This document shows positions 39,801-49,015 of a DNA stretch of 64,000 nt, piece by piece; the first letter of the stretch is position 1, and each line of letters starts with the position of its first letter. The stretch comes from an uncultured Clostridia bacterium. Its GTDB lineage: Bacteria; Bacillota; Clostridia; TANB77; CAG-508. The notes beneath the pieces were generated by a model that was not told where the DNA came from, did not search any database, and was given only the letters and a program-made list of their open reading frames with translations. The stretch is taken from contig CANRAW010000001.1 of the NCBI GenBank assembly GCA_947628715.1, forward strand, positions 62,001 to 126,000. The letters run 5' to 3'. The position numbers were made by a program, and so were the translations under genes.

Positions 39801-39964
39801 AGTTTAAAGCTACAAATATAATTGATAAATTAAACGAATATGGTAGTAAACTTAATATCAATATTGTAGGTAAAAGCAATATGAACTATTGGGGCGGCAG
39901 AGCAACTCCTCAAATTATAATTGAAGCAATTGAAATTAAAAATAATAGTGTAATGGACTTTTAA
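36804..39964 (+). CDS. recJ: RecJ-like DHH exonuclease, split by two group I introns
   Basis: Exons 36804-37025, 38178-39242 and 39491-39964 give 586 aa with no TAG in any exon. It would be a 5'-3' single-strand DNA exonuclease. DHH motifs: LVVD-PDVDGYTSA (I, rebuilt across intron 1), VCPDSSSND (II), DILVLDHHIAE (III, DHH) and IGQISDV-type later Asp. The DHHA1 motif EG-HSNAAGFGLRAS is rebuilt across intron 2. The C-terminal OB-like part carries IAIENITLDKSNIQI. Both introns interrupt catalytic motifs. The start follows AAAAGGAGAGATAAAATTAAA. Confidence 0.85.
37026..38177 (+). mobile_element. Group I intron with LAGLIDADG gene, in recJ motif I
   Basis: 1152 nt. The 5' exon ends GTGGAT and the intron ends ...CTTAATG. 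Core elements resemble group IA: AAACTGCGGGAACACC, ACGTTCAGAGACTATA and TATAGTCC (P7 pair). Excision rejoins VVD-PDVDGYTSA. Confidence 0.85.
37327..38175 (+). CDS. Intron-encoded LAGLIDADG homing endonuclease, TAG-recoded
   Basis: 282 aa from ATG 37327 behind ATGAGGTGATGCTG to TAA two bases before the intron end. The two LAGLIDADG motifs are YWLGFMYADGWI and FIRGFFDGDGSIV. An N-terminal HTH (MRQIEKDYDVSRASVAKFL) lies before the nuclease core. The frame has five TAG codons, the first three at codons 8, 13 and 52, so it can be made only where TAG is read as an amino acid, unlike the recJ exons around it. It would cut intronless recJ alleles and promote intron homing. Confidence 0.8.
39243..39490 (+). 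mobile_element. ORF-less group I intron in recJ DHHA1 motif
   Basis: 248 nt. Exon ends GAGGGT, intron ends GAGTTTTG; the junction restores EGHSNAAG. P7-like pair ACGACTATC / AATAGTCT. It is nearly identical to the dnaB intron over about 57 nt, implying recent spread inside this genome. Confidence 0.8.
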
Positions 39965-39982
39965 AAGGAGGTTGAGATAGAG

Positions 39983-40705
39983 TTGAGATATTAGGGCGGC
40001 AAATACTACCAATCAAGTACAATCGTTTCCTATATAAATCGTTGTATTAGAGAAAATAAAATTGATAATTACTATGAACCGTTTGTTGGTGGAGCTAATG
40101 TAATGTATAAGGTTAAATGTGATAATAGGTTTGGTAATGATATAGATAATTAGTTAATAGCTTATTATAATCATGTTTGCAACGGCGGCGATTCGTATAA
40201 GGAAGTTAGTGAAGAATTGTTTAATGATATGAGAGATAATCCTTAGAAATATAAAGATTATTAGCTTGGAAACGTAAAATATATGTCAAGTTTTAGTGCT
40301 AAAGGTTTTCAAGCAGGATACGCTAAGCCTGGCAGAAGAACTTAGTATGAAGGTGCTATAAAAAATTTTGAGAAACAGATTCCTAAGATTGTTGATGTGA
40401 AATGGAGTTGTAAAGATTATAAAGAAATTGAGTTTAAAGATAGGAGTTTTATTTACTGTGACCCGCCTTATCATAATACAACTCAATACTATGGACAAAA
40501 TTTTAATTCAATAGAATTTTTTGATTGGTTTAGGGAAATTAGTAAAGAACATTACTGTATACTAAGTGAATATGAAGTGCCGCCCGACTTTAGTTTACTG
40601 ACGAAAATTGAAACAAGATTAAGATTGGACGGCAACAATTCAAGTAGTAGGATTGATAAATTGTTTTATTGTGATGGATTATTTAAAGATTGGTTTGAAA
40701 ATTGA
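39983..40705 (+). CDS. dam: Second D12-class DNA adenine methyltransferase
   Basis: 240 aa. TTG 39983 follows AGGAGGTTGAGATAGAG. Motifs: RY-TAG-GGK (the family has RYxGGK), YEPFVGGANVMYKV (SAM motif I) and YCDPPYHNTT (catalytic DPPY, residues about 155-164). Five TAGs in all, so unlike the Dam at 2480 it is fully TAG-dependent. It follows recJ by 18 bases. Divergence from the other Dam suggests a different target or timing. A promoter overlaps its TGA stop. Confidence 0.85.
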
Positions 40706-40730
40706 CTTTCTTAAAAAGTTATTATATAAT
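40702..40730 (+). promoter_or_regulatory. Promoter (TTGACT-17-TATAAT)
   Basis: TTGACT 40702-40707 overlaps the dam stop; TATAAT 40725-40730; 17-bp spacer. Confidence 0.8.
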
Positions 40731-40783
40731 AAATATAGAAAGTGAGAGAAAAGAAGAGAAAAGCAAGTAGGAGGAATGTACTA

Positions 40784-40984
40784 ATGATGCTGCTGAAACA
40801 GACTGACGAGATAAGAACGGAAACAGAGGAGGAAGCTAAGGCACTTATCGAGAATTATAAAAAGAAATCGTTTGAAGAGGGTTATGAAATAATAAGTTAT
40901 ACCTCAACACTTAAGGAGAAAAAGTGTAAGGGAGAGGTTGTTGAACAATATGTTATAAATAAAATTGTAAAGAGATGGGACTAA
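40784..40984 (+). CDS. Small charged protein of unknown function
   Basis: 66 aa from ATG 40784, nine bases after AGTAGGAGG; a GTG-started frame from 40742 would place the Shine-Dalgarno inside the gene and is less likely. The sequence is helical and charged (EIRTETEEEAKALIENYKKKSFEEGYEI) with one strand-like segment, resembling short phage regulators, but no family is recognised. No TAG. It is followed by a terminator and promoter. Confidence 0.55.
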   Translation: MMLLKQTDEIRTETEEEAKALIENYKKKSFEEGYEIISYTSTLKEKKCKGEVVEQYVINKIVKRWD

Positions 40985-41019
40985 CATTTCAAAAGATAAA
41001 GTTAGAAAGGAGCAATTAT

Positions 41020-41065
41020 AGGTCAAGGTATTATTTTAATAATAGTATCTTGACTTTTCTTTTTA
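41020..41065 (+). terminator. Wobble-paired terminator overlapping the next promoter
   Basis: AGGTCAAGGTATTATT (41020-41035) pairs, with several G-T wobbles, with AATAGTATCTTGACTT (41041-41056), then TTCTTTTT. Its right arm contains the TTGACT at 41050. Confidence 0.65.
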
Positions 41066-41078
41066 TTTTTGATATAAT
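41050..41078 (+). promoter_or_regulatory. Promoter of dnaE (TTGACT-17-TATAAT)
   Basis: TTGACT 41050-41055, TATAAT 41073-41078, 17-bp spacer, 34 bp before the start codon. Confidence 0.8.
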
Positions 41079-41111
41079 TATTATAGAAAATAAAGAAAAA
41101 GGGTGATATTT

Positions 41112-44100
41112 ATGGAATTTTATGGCTCGTGCCACGACCACACAGATAGGAGCAACTTCCGTCTTAGGGACTCGACAAATCGTCTCGAGGACTTGTGTTG
41201 GTATGCGGCGAAGGAACTTCAACATAATTTTATTGCGATAACAGACCATGAAACTATTGCTACGGCTCTTGATTGTCAAATAGTAGAAAAGAAAATAAGA
41301 AAAGAATATCCTGATTTTAAAGTTATTAGAGGTAATGAAATTTATTTATGCCGCAATGGGTTGAGTAAAGAAAACTTTGTAAAAGGAGTAGACAAGTATT
41401 ATCATTTTATTTTGTTAGCAAAAGACGAAAGAGGACATGAACAAATTAGAGAACTTTCTACAAGAGCATGGTTGAGAGCGTTTGAAACAAATAGAATGAT
41501 GAGAGTACCTACATATTATTCTGACCTACAAGAAGTTGTAGGACAAGATAAAGGTCATGTCATCTTCAGTTCCGCCTGCATTGGTTCAAGATTAGCACAG
41601 TTAGTGTTGGACTACAACAAAGAACCTACAATTGAAAAGTATGAATATATTAAAAATTGGATTAAAAATATAAGTGAAATTTGTGGAGTAGAGAATTTTT
41701 TCTTGGAAACTCAGCCGTCTTTTAATAAAGAACAGATTATAGTAAACAAGACTTACAAGAAGCTATCGGAAGAACTCAATATTCCTGTGGTAATTTCTTT
41801 GGACGCTCATTATATGAAAAAGGAAGATGAACCTATTCACCACGCTTTCTTAACAGCACAAGACGGAGATAGAGAAACTCATGAATTTTATGCTTCGACT
41901 TATATGATGTCAAGAGAAGAAATTCATTCTTATATGGACGATAGTATAGGAAAAGAAACTGTAACAGAATGGATGAATAACACCAAAAAGATATATGATA
42001 TGTGTGAGGATTATGATTTAACTAAGCCAACAAGAATTGTATATCTTCCTAAGACAACAGACAAAATTAGTAAAGATGAATATTTAATGTTTAAAGATAA
42101 GATAAAGGAACTTGAATATTTTTATATCTCAGAACATCAAGAGAATAGAGATTTGGCTGCGGCGATAGTAAGAAAGATATTAAAAGACCCAGAACAATAT
42201 AATAATGAACCTACGTTTGAAATGATAGATGATAATTTAAAGGCAATAAGATTAGCTTCTGAAAAAATGCAAACACAGTGGAGTGCTTATCTTCTGAATC
42301 TTAGAGATTATGTTCGTATAATCTGGGAACAAGGCAATTCATTAACTGGTTGTTCACGAGGTTCAGGTACAGGTTTTCTTCTATTAAATATGTTAGATGT
42401 AACTCAAATCAATCCACTTAGAGAGACAACAAAAACCTATAGTTTCCGTTTTCTTAATCCCGAACGAGTTTCACCTTTGGACGTAGACTTGGATATTGAG
42501 GGAGGAAAACGCCCACAAGTTTACGCTGCACTTCAAAAAGCATATGGTAAAGATAGAGTTTCTAAGGTTTTAACAATTAGAACTGAAAAATCCAAATCAG
42601 CAATCCTCACCGCTTCACGAGGATTGGGCATAGACCCAGACGAAGCGTCATATTTAGCTTCTTTTATTAAAGCAGATAGAGGACAACAAAGAACTTTAGC
42701 CCAAACATATTATGGTGATATAGAAAACGATATGCCGCCTGATTTAAAATTTAAAGAACTTATGGACACAAAATATCAAAAATTGTGGCAAGTAGCTCAA
42801 CATATAGAGGGTTTGTGTTGCGGCGTAGGAAGCCATGCAGGTGGAGTAATCTTCTATGATGAACCGATAACTAAGACTACTGCTTTAATGCAAACTACAA
42901 ATGGTGATATAATCACGCAATATGACCTCCATAAGCTTGAATCGTGTTCATTGTTGAAAATTGATTTGCTCTCTATAGAAGCTTTGGATAGAATTAGAGC
43001 AACTTTAGATTTGTTAGTAGAATATAATTATCTGGATAAAAATAAGAGTTTGAGAGAAAATTATGAAGAAGCGATAGGGATTTATAAGATAGAAAGAAAA
43101 GACCCAAAAATGTGGGAAATGATTCATCAACATAAAATTGAAAGCTTGTTTCAAATGGAAAAGCAAAGTGGAGTACAGGGAATTGAAGTAGTTAAGCCAA
43201 CTTCAATTGATGATTTGGCGGCACTTAATTCTGTTATAAGACTTATGCCACCCGAAAAAGGAGCAGAACAACCGATTCAAAAATTTGCAAGATTTAAAAA
43301 AGATATAAGTTTGTGGTATAAAGAATTAGAAGAGTGGGGAGTTGATAAAAAATATTGGAAGATGTTGGAGGGTATTGTTGGAATTTCTTATGGTATGTGT
43401 ATTCAACAAGAACAATTTATGATGTTGGTTCAGCAAAAAGAATTAGGAGGCTTTAGTCTATTATGGGCTGACAGATTAAGAAAATCAATAGCTAAGTTTT
43501 AATTGGCGTTTTAAGATGAAAGTCTTAAAATTATCACAGGGCAAAATCGTTGAAGTCTAAGTAGGAATTGGTACATATTAAATGACAATTAAAGTCAGGA
43601 GGTATGTAGCATGAGAAAAATGGCAACTGAGGAAGAAAAACAAATTTGGAAAGAGAGATATTTAAAAGGTGAAACAGCACGTTCTATTGCACAGGATTTT
43701 CCTCAATATCACGAATCTACAATAAGTAGAAATATTAAAAAAATGGGTATTTCGAGAAATGGACGGGCTTTTCATACTTGCTCTATTGAACAAGATGTAA
43801 TAAAAGATTTTTCAACAGGAAATTTTTATTGCGAAGAATTAGCTATAAAATATGAAGTAGATGTACATACTATATATCGAATTTTAGACGGAGTTAATAT
43901 AAAAAGAAAAACTGGTGTTAAAAGTTCTTGTAATGAAAATTACTTTAAAAAAATTGACACTCCTCATAAAGCTTATTTATTAGGTTTTATTACGGCTGAC
44001 GGAGCTATCACGGGAAAATATAATAGTAGTTGTTCTATTGAAATTCATGAAAAAGATAGTGATTTAATAGATTTTGCAAAATTTGAAATAAATCCATCAG

Positions 44101-46311
44101 CTACAATAACTGATTGTCACTACAAAAATAAACATAATAAAAAAATAAGCTTTTCAAGTAAAAAGTTATGTGAAGATTTGGCAAAATATGGCGTAATATC
44201 AAATAAAAGTTTGATATTAGAAAAAGTTCCAATTGAATATATTCCTGATGAATTGTTGTGTTATTATTTTAGAGGTTTAATAGACGGAGATGGTTGTATT
44301 CACAAAGATGGAAAAATTTCTATATATTCAGGTAGTTTAAATTTCATAACAGATGTACAATCAATATTATGTGAAAAAGTTGGAGTGTCAAAGTTAAAGA
44401 TATATCATGGTTCAACTTATTTTGTTTCATGGGGAAGTAGAGCAGACAAAGAAAAATTTTATAATTATTTATATAAAGATAAATTAGATAAAACTTTTTA
44501 TTATAAAAGAAAACACGATAGATTGTATCAATTCCTATATGATAATGACGAGATAACTATTTAAATTGCGAAAGGTTAAATAGTATTGTAGAGCGTAGAG
44601 GGTGAATAAATATAATCCCTCCAAGAGTGTCCTGCTCCCAAACAAAGTAAGATGTGGGAGAAAATGTACGCCGGGCTGGTCTGAATTGACAGACGTATTC
44701 TTAATATAAGATATGAGAGAAATCTCCAGAAGTAAAGGATAAAAAGCCTTTACGATAACAGATCCGAAAAAAAATGCAGGAGAATATGATGAACTGACGA
44801 AAGAATTTTTCGAGATAACACGAGAAAAGGGCTGTGATGAGAAGCTTTGTAAATATGTGTGGCACGTTTTAATCTCCACGAATCGAGGCTATGGTTTTAA
44901 TGCAGCTCACACTCTCGCCTATTCACTCGTGGCTTTGCAAGAGATGAATCTTGCTTATAAATATCCAATCATCTTTTGGAACACGGCAAATCTAATTGTA
45001 GATTCAGGCTCAATGAATTTGACAGAAGAAATTGATTTAAATAATGATAATGATAATAATGATGAAGATAAAATAAAAAACTCCTCAACCGATTATGGTA
45101 AAATTGGTGCGGCGATAGGAAAGATGAAAACGAGAGGATTGAATTTTAGTTTGCCTGATATAAATAAATCTGGAATAACGTTTACTCCAGAAATTGAAGA
45201 AAATAGAATAATATATGGTTTAAGAGGTTTAACCAGAATTGGTAATCAACTTATTAAAGATATAATAATAAATAGACCTTATACTTCAATAGAAGATTTC
45301 CTTTCAAAAGTAAAGGTTAATAAACTTCAAATGGTAGCTTTAATTAAAGCAGGAACATTTGATTCTCTCTACTCAAACAATAGACAACTTGTAATGGACA
45401 AATATATGGATTTAATAGCAGATAAGAAAAAAAGAATAACACTTCAAAATATGGCAACGTTAATATCAAAAAATTTAATCCCAAATGAATTAGACTTTGA
45501 AAGACGTTTGTTTAACTTCAACAAATATTTAAAGAATTTTAAAGAAAATTCTTACTATCGTCTTGATTCAATAGCATTAAAATTCTTCACAAAATATTAT
45601 GACGATTCGGTATTAGAATCTGTAGAAATAAAAAATAATGAACAAACTGCACTAATTAAGCAATCAACTTGGGATAATACTTATAAAAAAGGAATAGAGA
45701 AAATAAGAGTTTGGATGAGAGATAACCAAGAACAAATATTAGATAGTTTAAATAAAAGTTTAATTGAGGAAACATATAATAAATATGCAGATGGCAATAT
45801 CTCAAAATGGGAAATGGATAGTTTAAGCTTCTATTATCATGACCATGAACTTGCAAAACTCCAGAACGAAGTTTATGGAATTAGTGATTGGAACAATCTG
45901 CCAACAGAACCTATTATTGATAGAACTTTTAGAACTAAAGATAATAAGGAAATAACAATGTTTAAGATAACAAGAATAGCAGGTACGGTAATAGATAAAG
46001 ATAAAAATAAAAGCACAGTTACATTGCTAACAACATCAGGAGTTGTAGTAGTAAAAATTTGGAAGAATCAATACGCTTCATGGGATAAGCAAATTTCTCA
46101 AAGAGATAATGAAGGGGTTAAGCATATATTGGAGAAATCTTGGTTTACTAAAGGAACAAAATTGATAATAACTGGAATTAGACGAGGAGATGATTTTGTA
46201 CCTAAGAAATATAAGTCAACAGAATATCCGTTGTTTGAGAGAATTGATGAATTAGATGATAATGGTTTTATTTTGAAATCGAGTATTGAAAGAATTGACG
46301 AGGAGGATTGA
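41112..46311 (+). CDS. dnaE: DNA polymerase III alpha subunit, split by an intron
   Basis: Exons 41112-43493 and 44767-46311 give 1308 aa, no TAG. It is the replicative DNA polymerase. The N-terminal PHP domain shows SCHDHTDRSN and ITDHETIA. The polymerase palm has GCSRGSGTG and the catalytic acidic loop PLDVDLDIEGGKR (residues about 455-467) with KIDLLSIEAL further on. The intron lies in LRKSIA/KKNAGEYDEL, a conserved fingers motif. A helix-hairpin-helix-like stretch (ITRI.. GLRGLTRIGNQLIKDI) and an OB-like domain (TMFKITRIAGTVIDKDKNKS) close the protein. ATG 41112 is preferred over GTG 41103 by spacing from AAAGGGTG. Confidence 0.9.
43494..44766 (+). mobile_element. Self-splicing intron with LAGLIDADG gene, in dnaE
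   Basis: 1273 nt. Exon 1 ends GCT, intron ends AGATCCG, exon 2 starts AAAAAAAATGC; the junction gives SIA-KKNAGEYD. The U/G boundary rule and the encoded endonuclease fit group I, but I cannot place P3 and P7 with confidence. Confidence 0.7.
43611..44564 (+). CDS. Intron-encoded LAGLIDADG homing endonuclease
   Basis: 317 aa, ATG 43611 behind AGGAGGTATGTAGC. N-terminal HTH modules (ARSIAQDFPQYHESTISRNI; ELAIKYEVDVHTIYRIL) precede the nuclease core, with motifs YLLGFITADGAI and YYFRGLIDGDGCI. No TAG, in contrast to the recJ intron endonuclease. It would cleave intronless dnaE alleles. Confidence 0.85.
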   Translation: MRKMATEEEKQIWKERYLKGETARSIAQDFPQYHESTISRNIKKMGISRNGRAFHTCSIEQDVIKDFSTGNFYCEELAIKYEVDVHTIYRILDGVNIKRKTGVKSSCNENYFKKIDTPHKAYLLGFITADGAITGKYNSSCSIEIHEKDSDLIDFAKFEINPSATITDCHYKNKHNKKISFSSKKLCEDLAKYGVISNKSLILEKVPIEYIPDELLCYYFRGLIDGDGCIHKDGKISIYSGSLNFITDVQSILCEKVGVSKLKIYHGSTYFVSWGSRADKEKFYNYLYKDKLDKTFYYKRKHDRLYQFLYDNDEITI

Positions 46312-46315
46312 TATA

Positions 46316-47254
46316 ATGATTGTAGGACTTTATGATATTGATTTGTTCCATAGTTCAAAGTTCTATCCTAATCTTGAACTAATGAAAGTTTTTAATTACC
46401 TTAACAAGAATAATCATAAGGTTATAATGATGAAACCTAAAGAAAATGAGGGGAGATTTAATAAGATTATTTATTTTAAAGATAGTAAGACAAAAATACC
46501 AAAAGATTTAATAATAAGTGGAGATAAAAAGGATTATTATGGATATGGCTTTTATCAAAAAGCCTATCCCCTTAGTCCTGAGATAGCTGTAGTGCCGCCC
46601 TCTTACGTTCCGTATGACCCTTATGCTTATAAAATTAAAAATCAAGATTTTTATTCTCAATTAAAAAAATCATCTTATATTAGATTTGAGACTAAAGATT
46701 TTTCAGATTATAGTAAGTAGAAAAAACATATATATGTAGCAGACCACGACTTCTTAAACATTGAGGGGGCGGCGAACTATGTAAAGGAACATTCTAATCA
46801 TCAATTTCATTTTCTTCATGGTTTGATAGGAAATAGTGAAGAAGTTGTAGAAGAGATTATTAAGTACAATTATCTATTTAAAGAGCCTATTAAAATTAAC
46901 TTCAATTATAATGAAGATTTTTTCTATAAAAATTATAAGAATAATTTAATCTTTACTGAAAGAAGAGATAATGAAAATGAAGTTAATTTTATAGAAAGAA
47001 TGCTGAAAATTTATTTATGGTATAAGAAAAATAATATTATTGAACATTATCGTTTATTTGATAGAACAATCCCAGAATCAATTAAAAATTGGTTTCATAA
47101 AGATAAGGATAAAAAATCATTTATTGATTATTATTCTAACGATAAGATAATATTAAGAGAGGTTAATAAAGCCCCTACAGAAATTAGGCTTTTACTTAAA
47201 ACTAATCCTGAAAAAGTAACAAAAGAAAATTTAAAACTTTACAAAAATTTATAA
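46316..47254 (+). CDS. Protein with B12-binding-like N-terminal fold, function unknown
   Basis: 312 aa. ATG 46316 follows GAGGAGGATTGATATA; one TAG mid-gene (codon 135). The N-terminus GLYDIDLFH...YPNLELMKVFNYLNKNNHKVIMM resembles the cobalamin-binding-like domain that precedes radical SAM cores, but no CxxxCxxC cluster is present. The C-terminal half has HIYVADHDFLNIEGAANYV and a helical, Tyr/Lys-rich tail. It overlaps no gene and follows dnaE by four bases, so it is co-transcribed. Standard decoding would produce only the first domain. Confidence 0.5.
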
Positions 47255-47262
47255 AAGAATTG

Positions 47263-47291
47263 TTGACTTTTTCTCAAAAATATACTATAAT
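47263..47291 (+). promoter_or_regulatory. Promoter (TTGACT-17-TATAAT)
   Basis: TTGACT 47263-47268, TATAAT 47286-47291, 17-bp spacer, starts the clpP-dut-ruvC unit. Confidence 0.8.
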
Positions 47292-47327
47292 ATTATTATA
47301 GTAAAAACAAAAAGGAGGTTTGATACT

Positions 47328-47504
47328 ATGGATTTAAAAGAAAAGTATACAAATATCTGTTTTAGTATTGATGAAAAAATTAAAGAATTGGAAAACTTTA
47401 GGGCTGATATTTTTACCCTACAGCCACAAGTATCTAAGATTATAGAAGAACTTACAGAACTTGAAAAAGAAAAGAAAGAATTGGAGGAAAAGATAAATGG
47501 GTGA
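47328..47504 (+). CDS. Small coiled-coil protein
   Basis: 58 aa, ATG 47328 behind AAAAGGAGGTTTGATACT. Heptad pattern through much of the length (KIIEELTELEKEKKELEEKI), predicting a coiled coil. No TAG. Its stop overlaps the start of the ClpP-like gene (AATGGGTGA), suggesting coupled translation and perhaps a physical partnership; the latter is inference. Confidence 0.6.
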   Translation: MDLKEKYTNICFSIDEKIKELENFRADIFTLQPQVSKIIEELTELEKEKKELEEKING

Positions 47505-48198
47505 AATGGATATATTTGATATAAAAAATCCTGATGGTAGTATAAAGACTAAAGAGGAATTTCTTGAAGTATTTGAAGAAATCTACGATGAAGTTCTGGA
47601 AGAAGAAAAAGATTGTATCGGCTTACATCAGTCAACAGATATTGACGAGATTATAAATAATTTTGATTTTTCAGAACGTACAGTCTATATAACTGATGAA
47701 ATAACACAAGATACAGCAAATAGTATTTTTACTCTAATAAGATTTTGGAATACAGTAGATAAAAAGAATAATCTTGCTAAGGAAGCGAGAAAACCAATCA
47801 AATTCTATATCAATACTCCAGGTGGCGACCTCGATTCTGTATTGAGTATAATATCAACAATGCAGACTTCAAAAACTCCAATTTATACCTATACAGTAGG
47901 AATAGGTTATAGCGGTGGATTCTTTATAGGAATTTGCGGTAGTAAGAAATTTGGTATGCCTTACAGTTCATATCTATTCCATGAAGGTTGTTCAATGGAT
48001 AGCGGCGATTCTCGTAAGTTTATCCAGAGAGTTGATTTCTATAAAACTAATCTTAATAGACTAAAGAAAATTGTTCTTGCTAATACCTCAATAACAGAGG
48101 AAGAGTATAATGAGAAAATTAAGGACGATTGGTTCTTTACTGCCGAGGAAGCTAAACGTTATGGCGTAATTGATGAAATAATAGAAGAAATTGAATAA
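47497..48198 (+). CDS. ClpP-like serine protease
   Basis: 233 aa, ATG 47497 after TTGGAGGAAAAGATAA, no TAG. ClpP-fold features: YINTPGGDLDSVLSIISTMQ (oxyanion-loop GG), GIGYSGGFFIGICGS with the nucleophile Ser, SSYLFHEGCS with the catalytic His, and an Asp near DDWFFTAEEAKRYGVIDEI. Together these complete a Ser-His-Asp triad. An acidic N-terminal extension of about 55 aa precedes the core. No Clp ATPase is nearby. Possible roles are phage-directed proteolysis in the cell or maturation protease activity; its place with dUTPase and a resolvase favours the former. Confidence 0.8.
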   Translation: MGEMDIFDIKNPDGSIKTKEEFLEVFEEIYDEVLEEEKDCIGLHQSTDIDEIINNFDFSERTVYITDEITQDTANSIFTLIRFWNTVDKKNNLAKEARKPIKFYINTPGGDLDSVLSIISTMQTSKTPIYTYTVGIGYSGGFFIGICGSKKFGMPYSSYLFHEGCSMDSGDSRKFIQRVDFYKTNLNRLKKIVLANTSITEEEYNEKIKDDWFFTAEEAKRYGVIDEIIEEIE

Positions 48199-48213
48199 GG
48201 GAGGAATAATGAA

Positions 48214-49002
48214 ATGAATAAAAATATAGAAAGAGTAAACAGTATTATGAATAACGGTACTGAGACTAATGAGTTTATTAAAATGATGACAATGCCTGAT
48301 GACGAGTTTAAAAAGGTTTATGATGTTTTTAAAGAAAATATGGAGGAAGCCTTTGATACCAAAGAGTATAGAGAACAGGTTATAAACTTAATGAAAAATT
48401 ATCCTTCGGGCAATATTGACGGAGAACTTGCGGCAATGGAAGATGCGATAAAAGATTTTACTACCTCAATAAATGAAGATGAGGAACTGTCTAAAGAGAA
48501 AAAAGATGTTCTCTCACTTGTAATAAATAAATCTTTTTCTTCACTCTCTAAGATAATGGAAAATCCTCGTAATATGGTAAAAGTTAAAGTTCAGCGTCTT
48601 AAAGATTCAATTAAGCTTCCTACTTACGCTCACCCAACAGATGCAGGAGCAGATATTGCCGCCGCTGAAACAGTTACAATCGAGCCTAATTCAACAACAC
48701 TAGTCCCTACAGGACTTAAATTTGCAATTCCTAAAGGTTACGAAATTTCAATAAGACCTCGTTCAGGACTTAGCTTAAATACTCCATTGAGAATTGCCAA
48801 TTCTCCTGCGACAATAGACGCTCAGTATAGAGGAGAAGTTAAAATAATAATGACTAATACAGGCGATAAACCTTATACAATTAACGAGGGTGATAGAATT
48901 GCACAAGCTATAATAAATCCTGTTCCTATGATAGAGTGGGAGGAAGTTTCAATTCTTGATTCTACAGATAGAAATGATAAAGGTTTTGGTAGTACAGGCT
49001 AA
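48214..49002 (+). CDS. dut: dUTPase with an N-terminal extension
   Basis: 262 aa, ATG 48214 after GGGAGGAATAATGAA. It hydrolyses dUTP to dUMP, feeding ThyX and keeping uracil out of DNA. The C-terminal 145 aa have all five trimeric dUTPase motifs: DAGADIAA, RPRSGLSL, ATIDAQYRGEV, GDRIAQAI and GFGSTG. The first 115 aa are helical and acidic, unrelated to standard dUTPase (usually about 140-150 aa), and may be a fused regulatory or oligomerisation domain. No TAG. Confidence 0.92.
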   Translation: MNKNIERVNSIMNNGTETNEFIKMMTMPDDEFKKVYDVFKENMEEAFDTKEYREQVINLMKNYPSGNIDGELAAMEDAIKDFTTSINEDEELSKEKKDVLSLVINKSFSSLSKIMENPRNMVKVKVQRLKDSIKLPTYAHPTDAGADIAAAETVTIEPNSTTLVPTGLKFAIPKGYEISIRPRSGLSLNTPLRIANSPATIDAQYRGEVKIIMTNTGDKPYTINEGDRIAQAIINPVPMIEWEEVSILDSTDRNDKGFGSTG

Positions 49003-49015
49003 TAGGTGAGATTAA

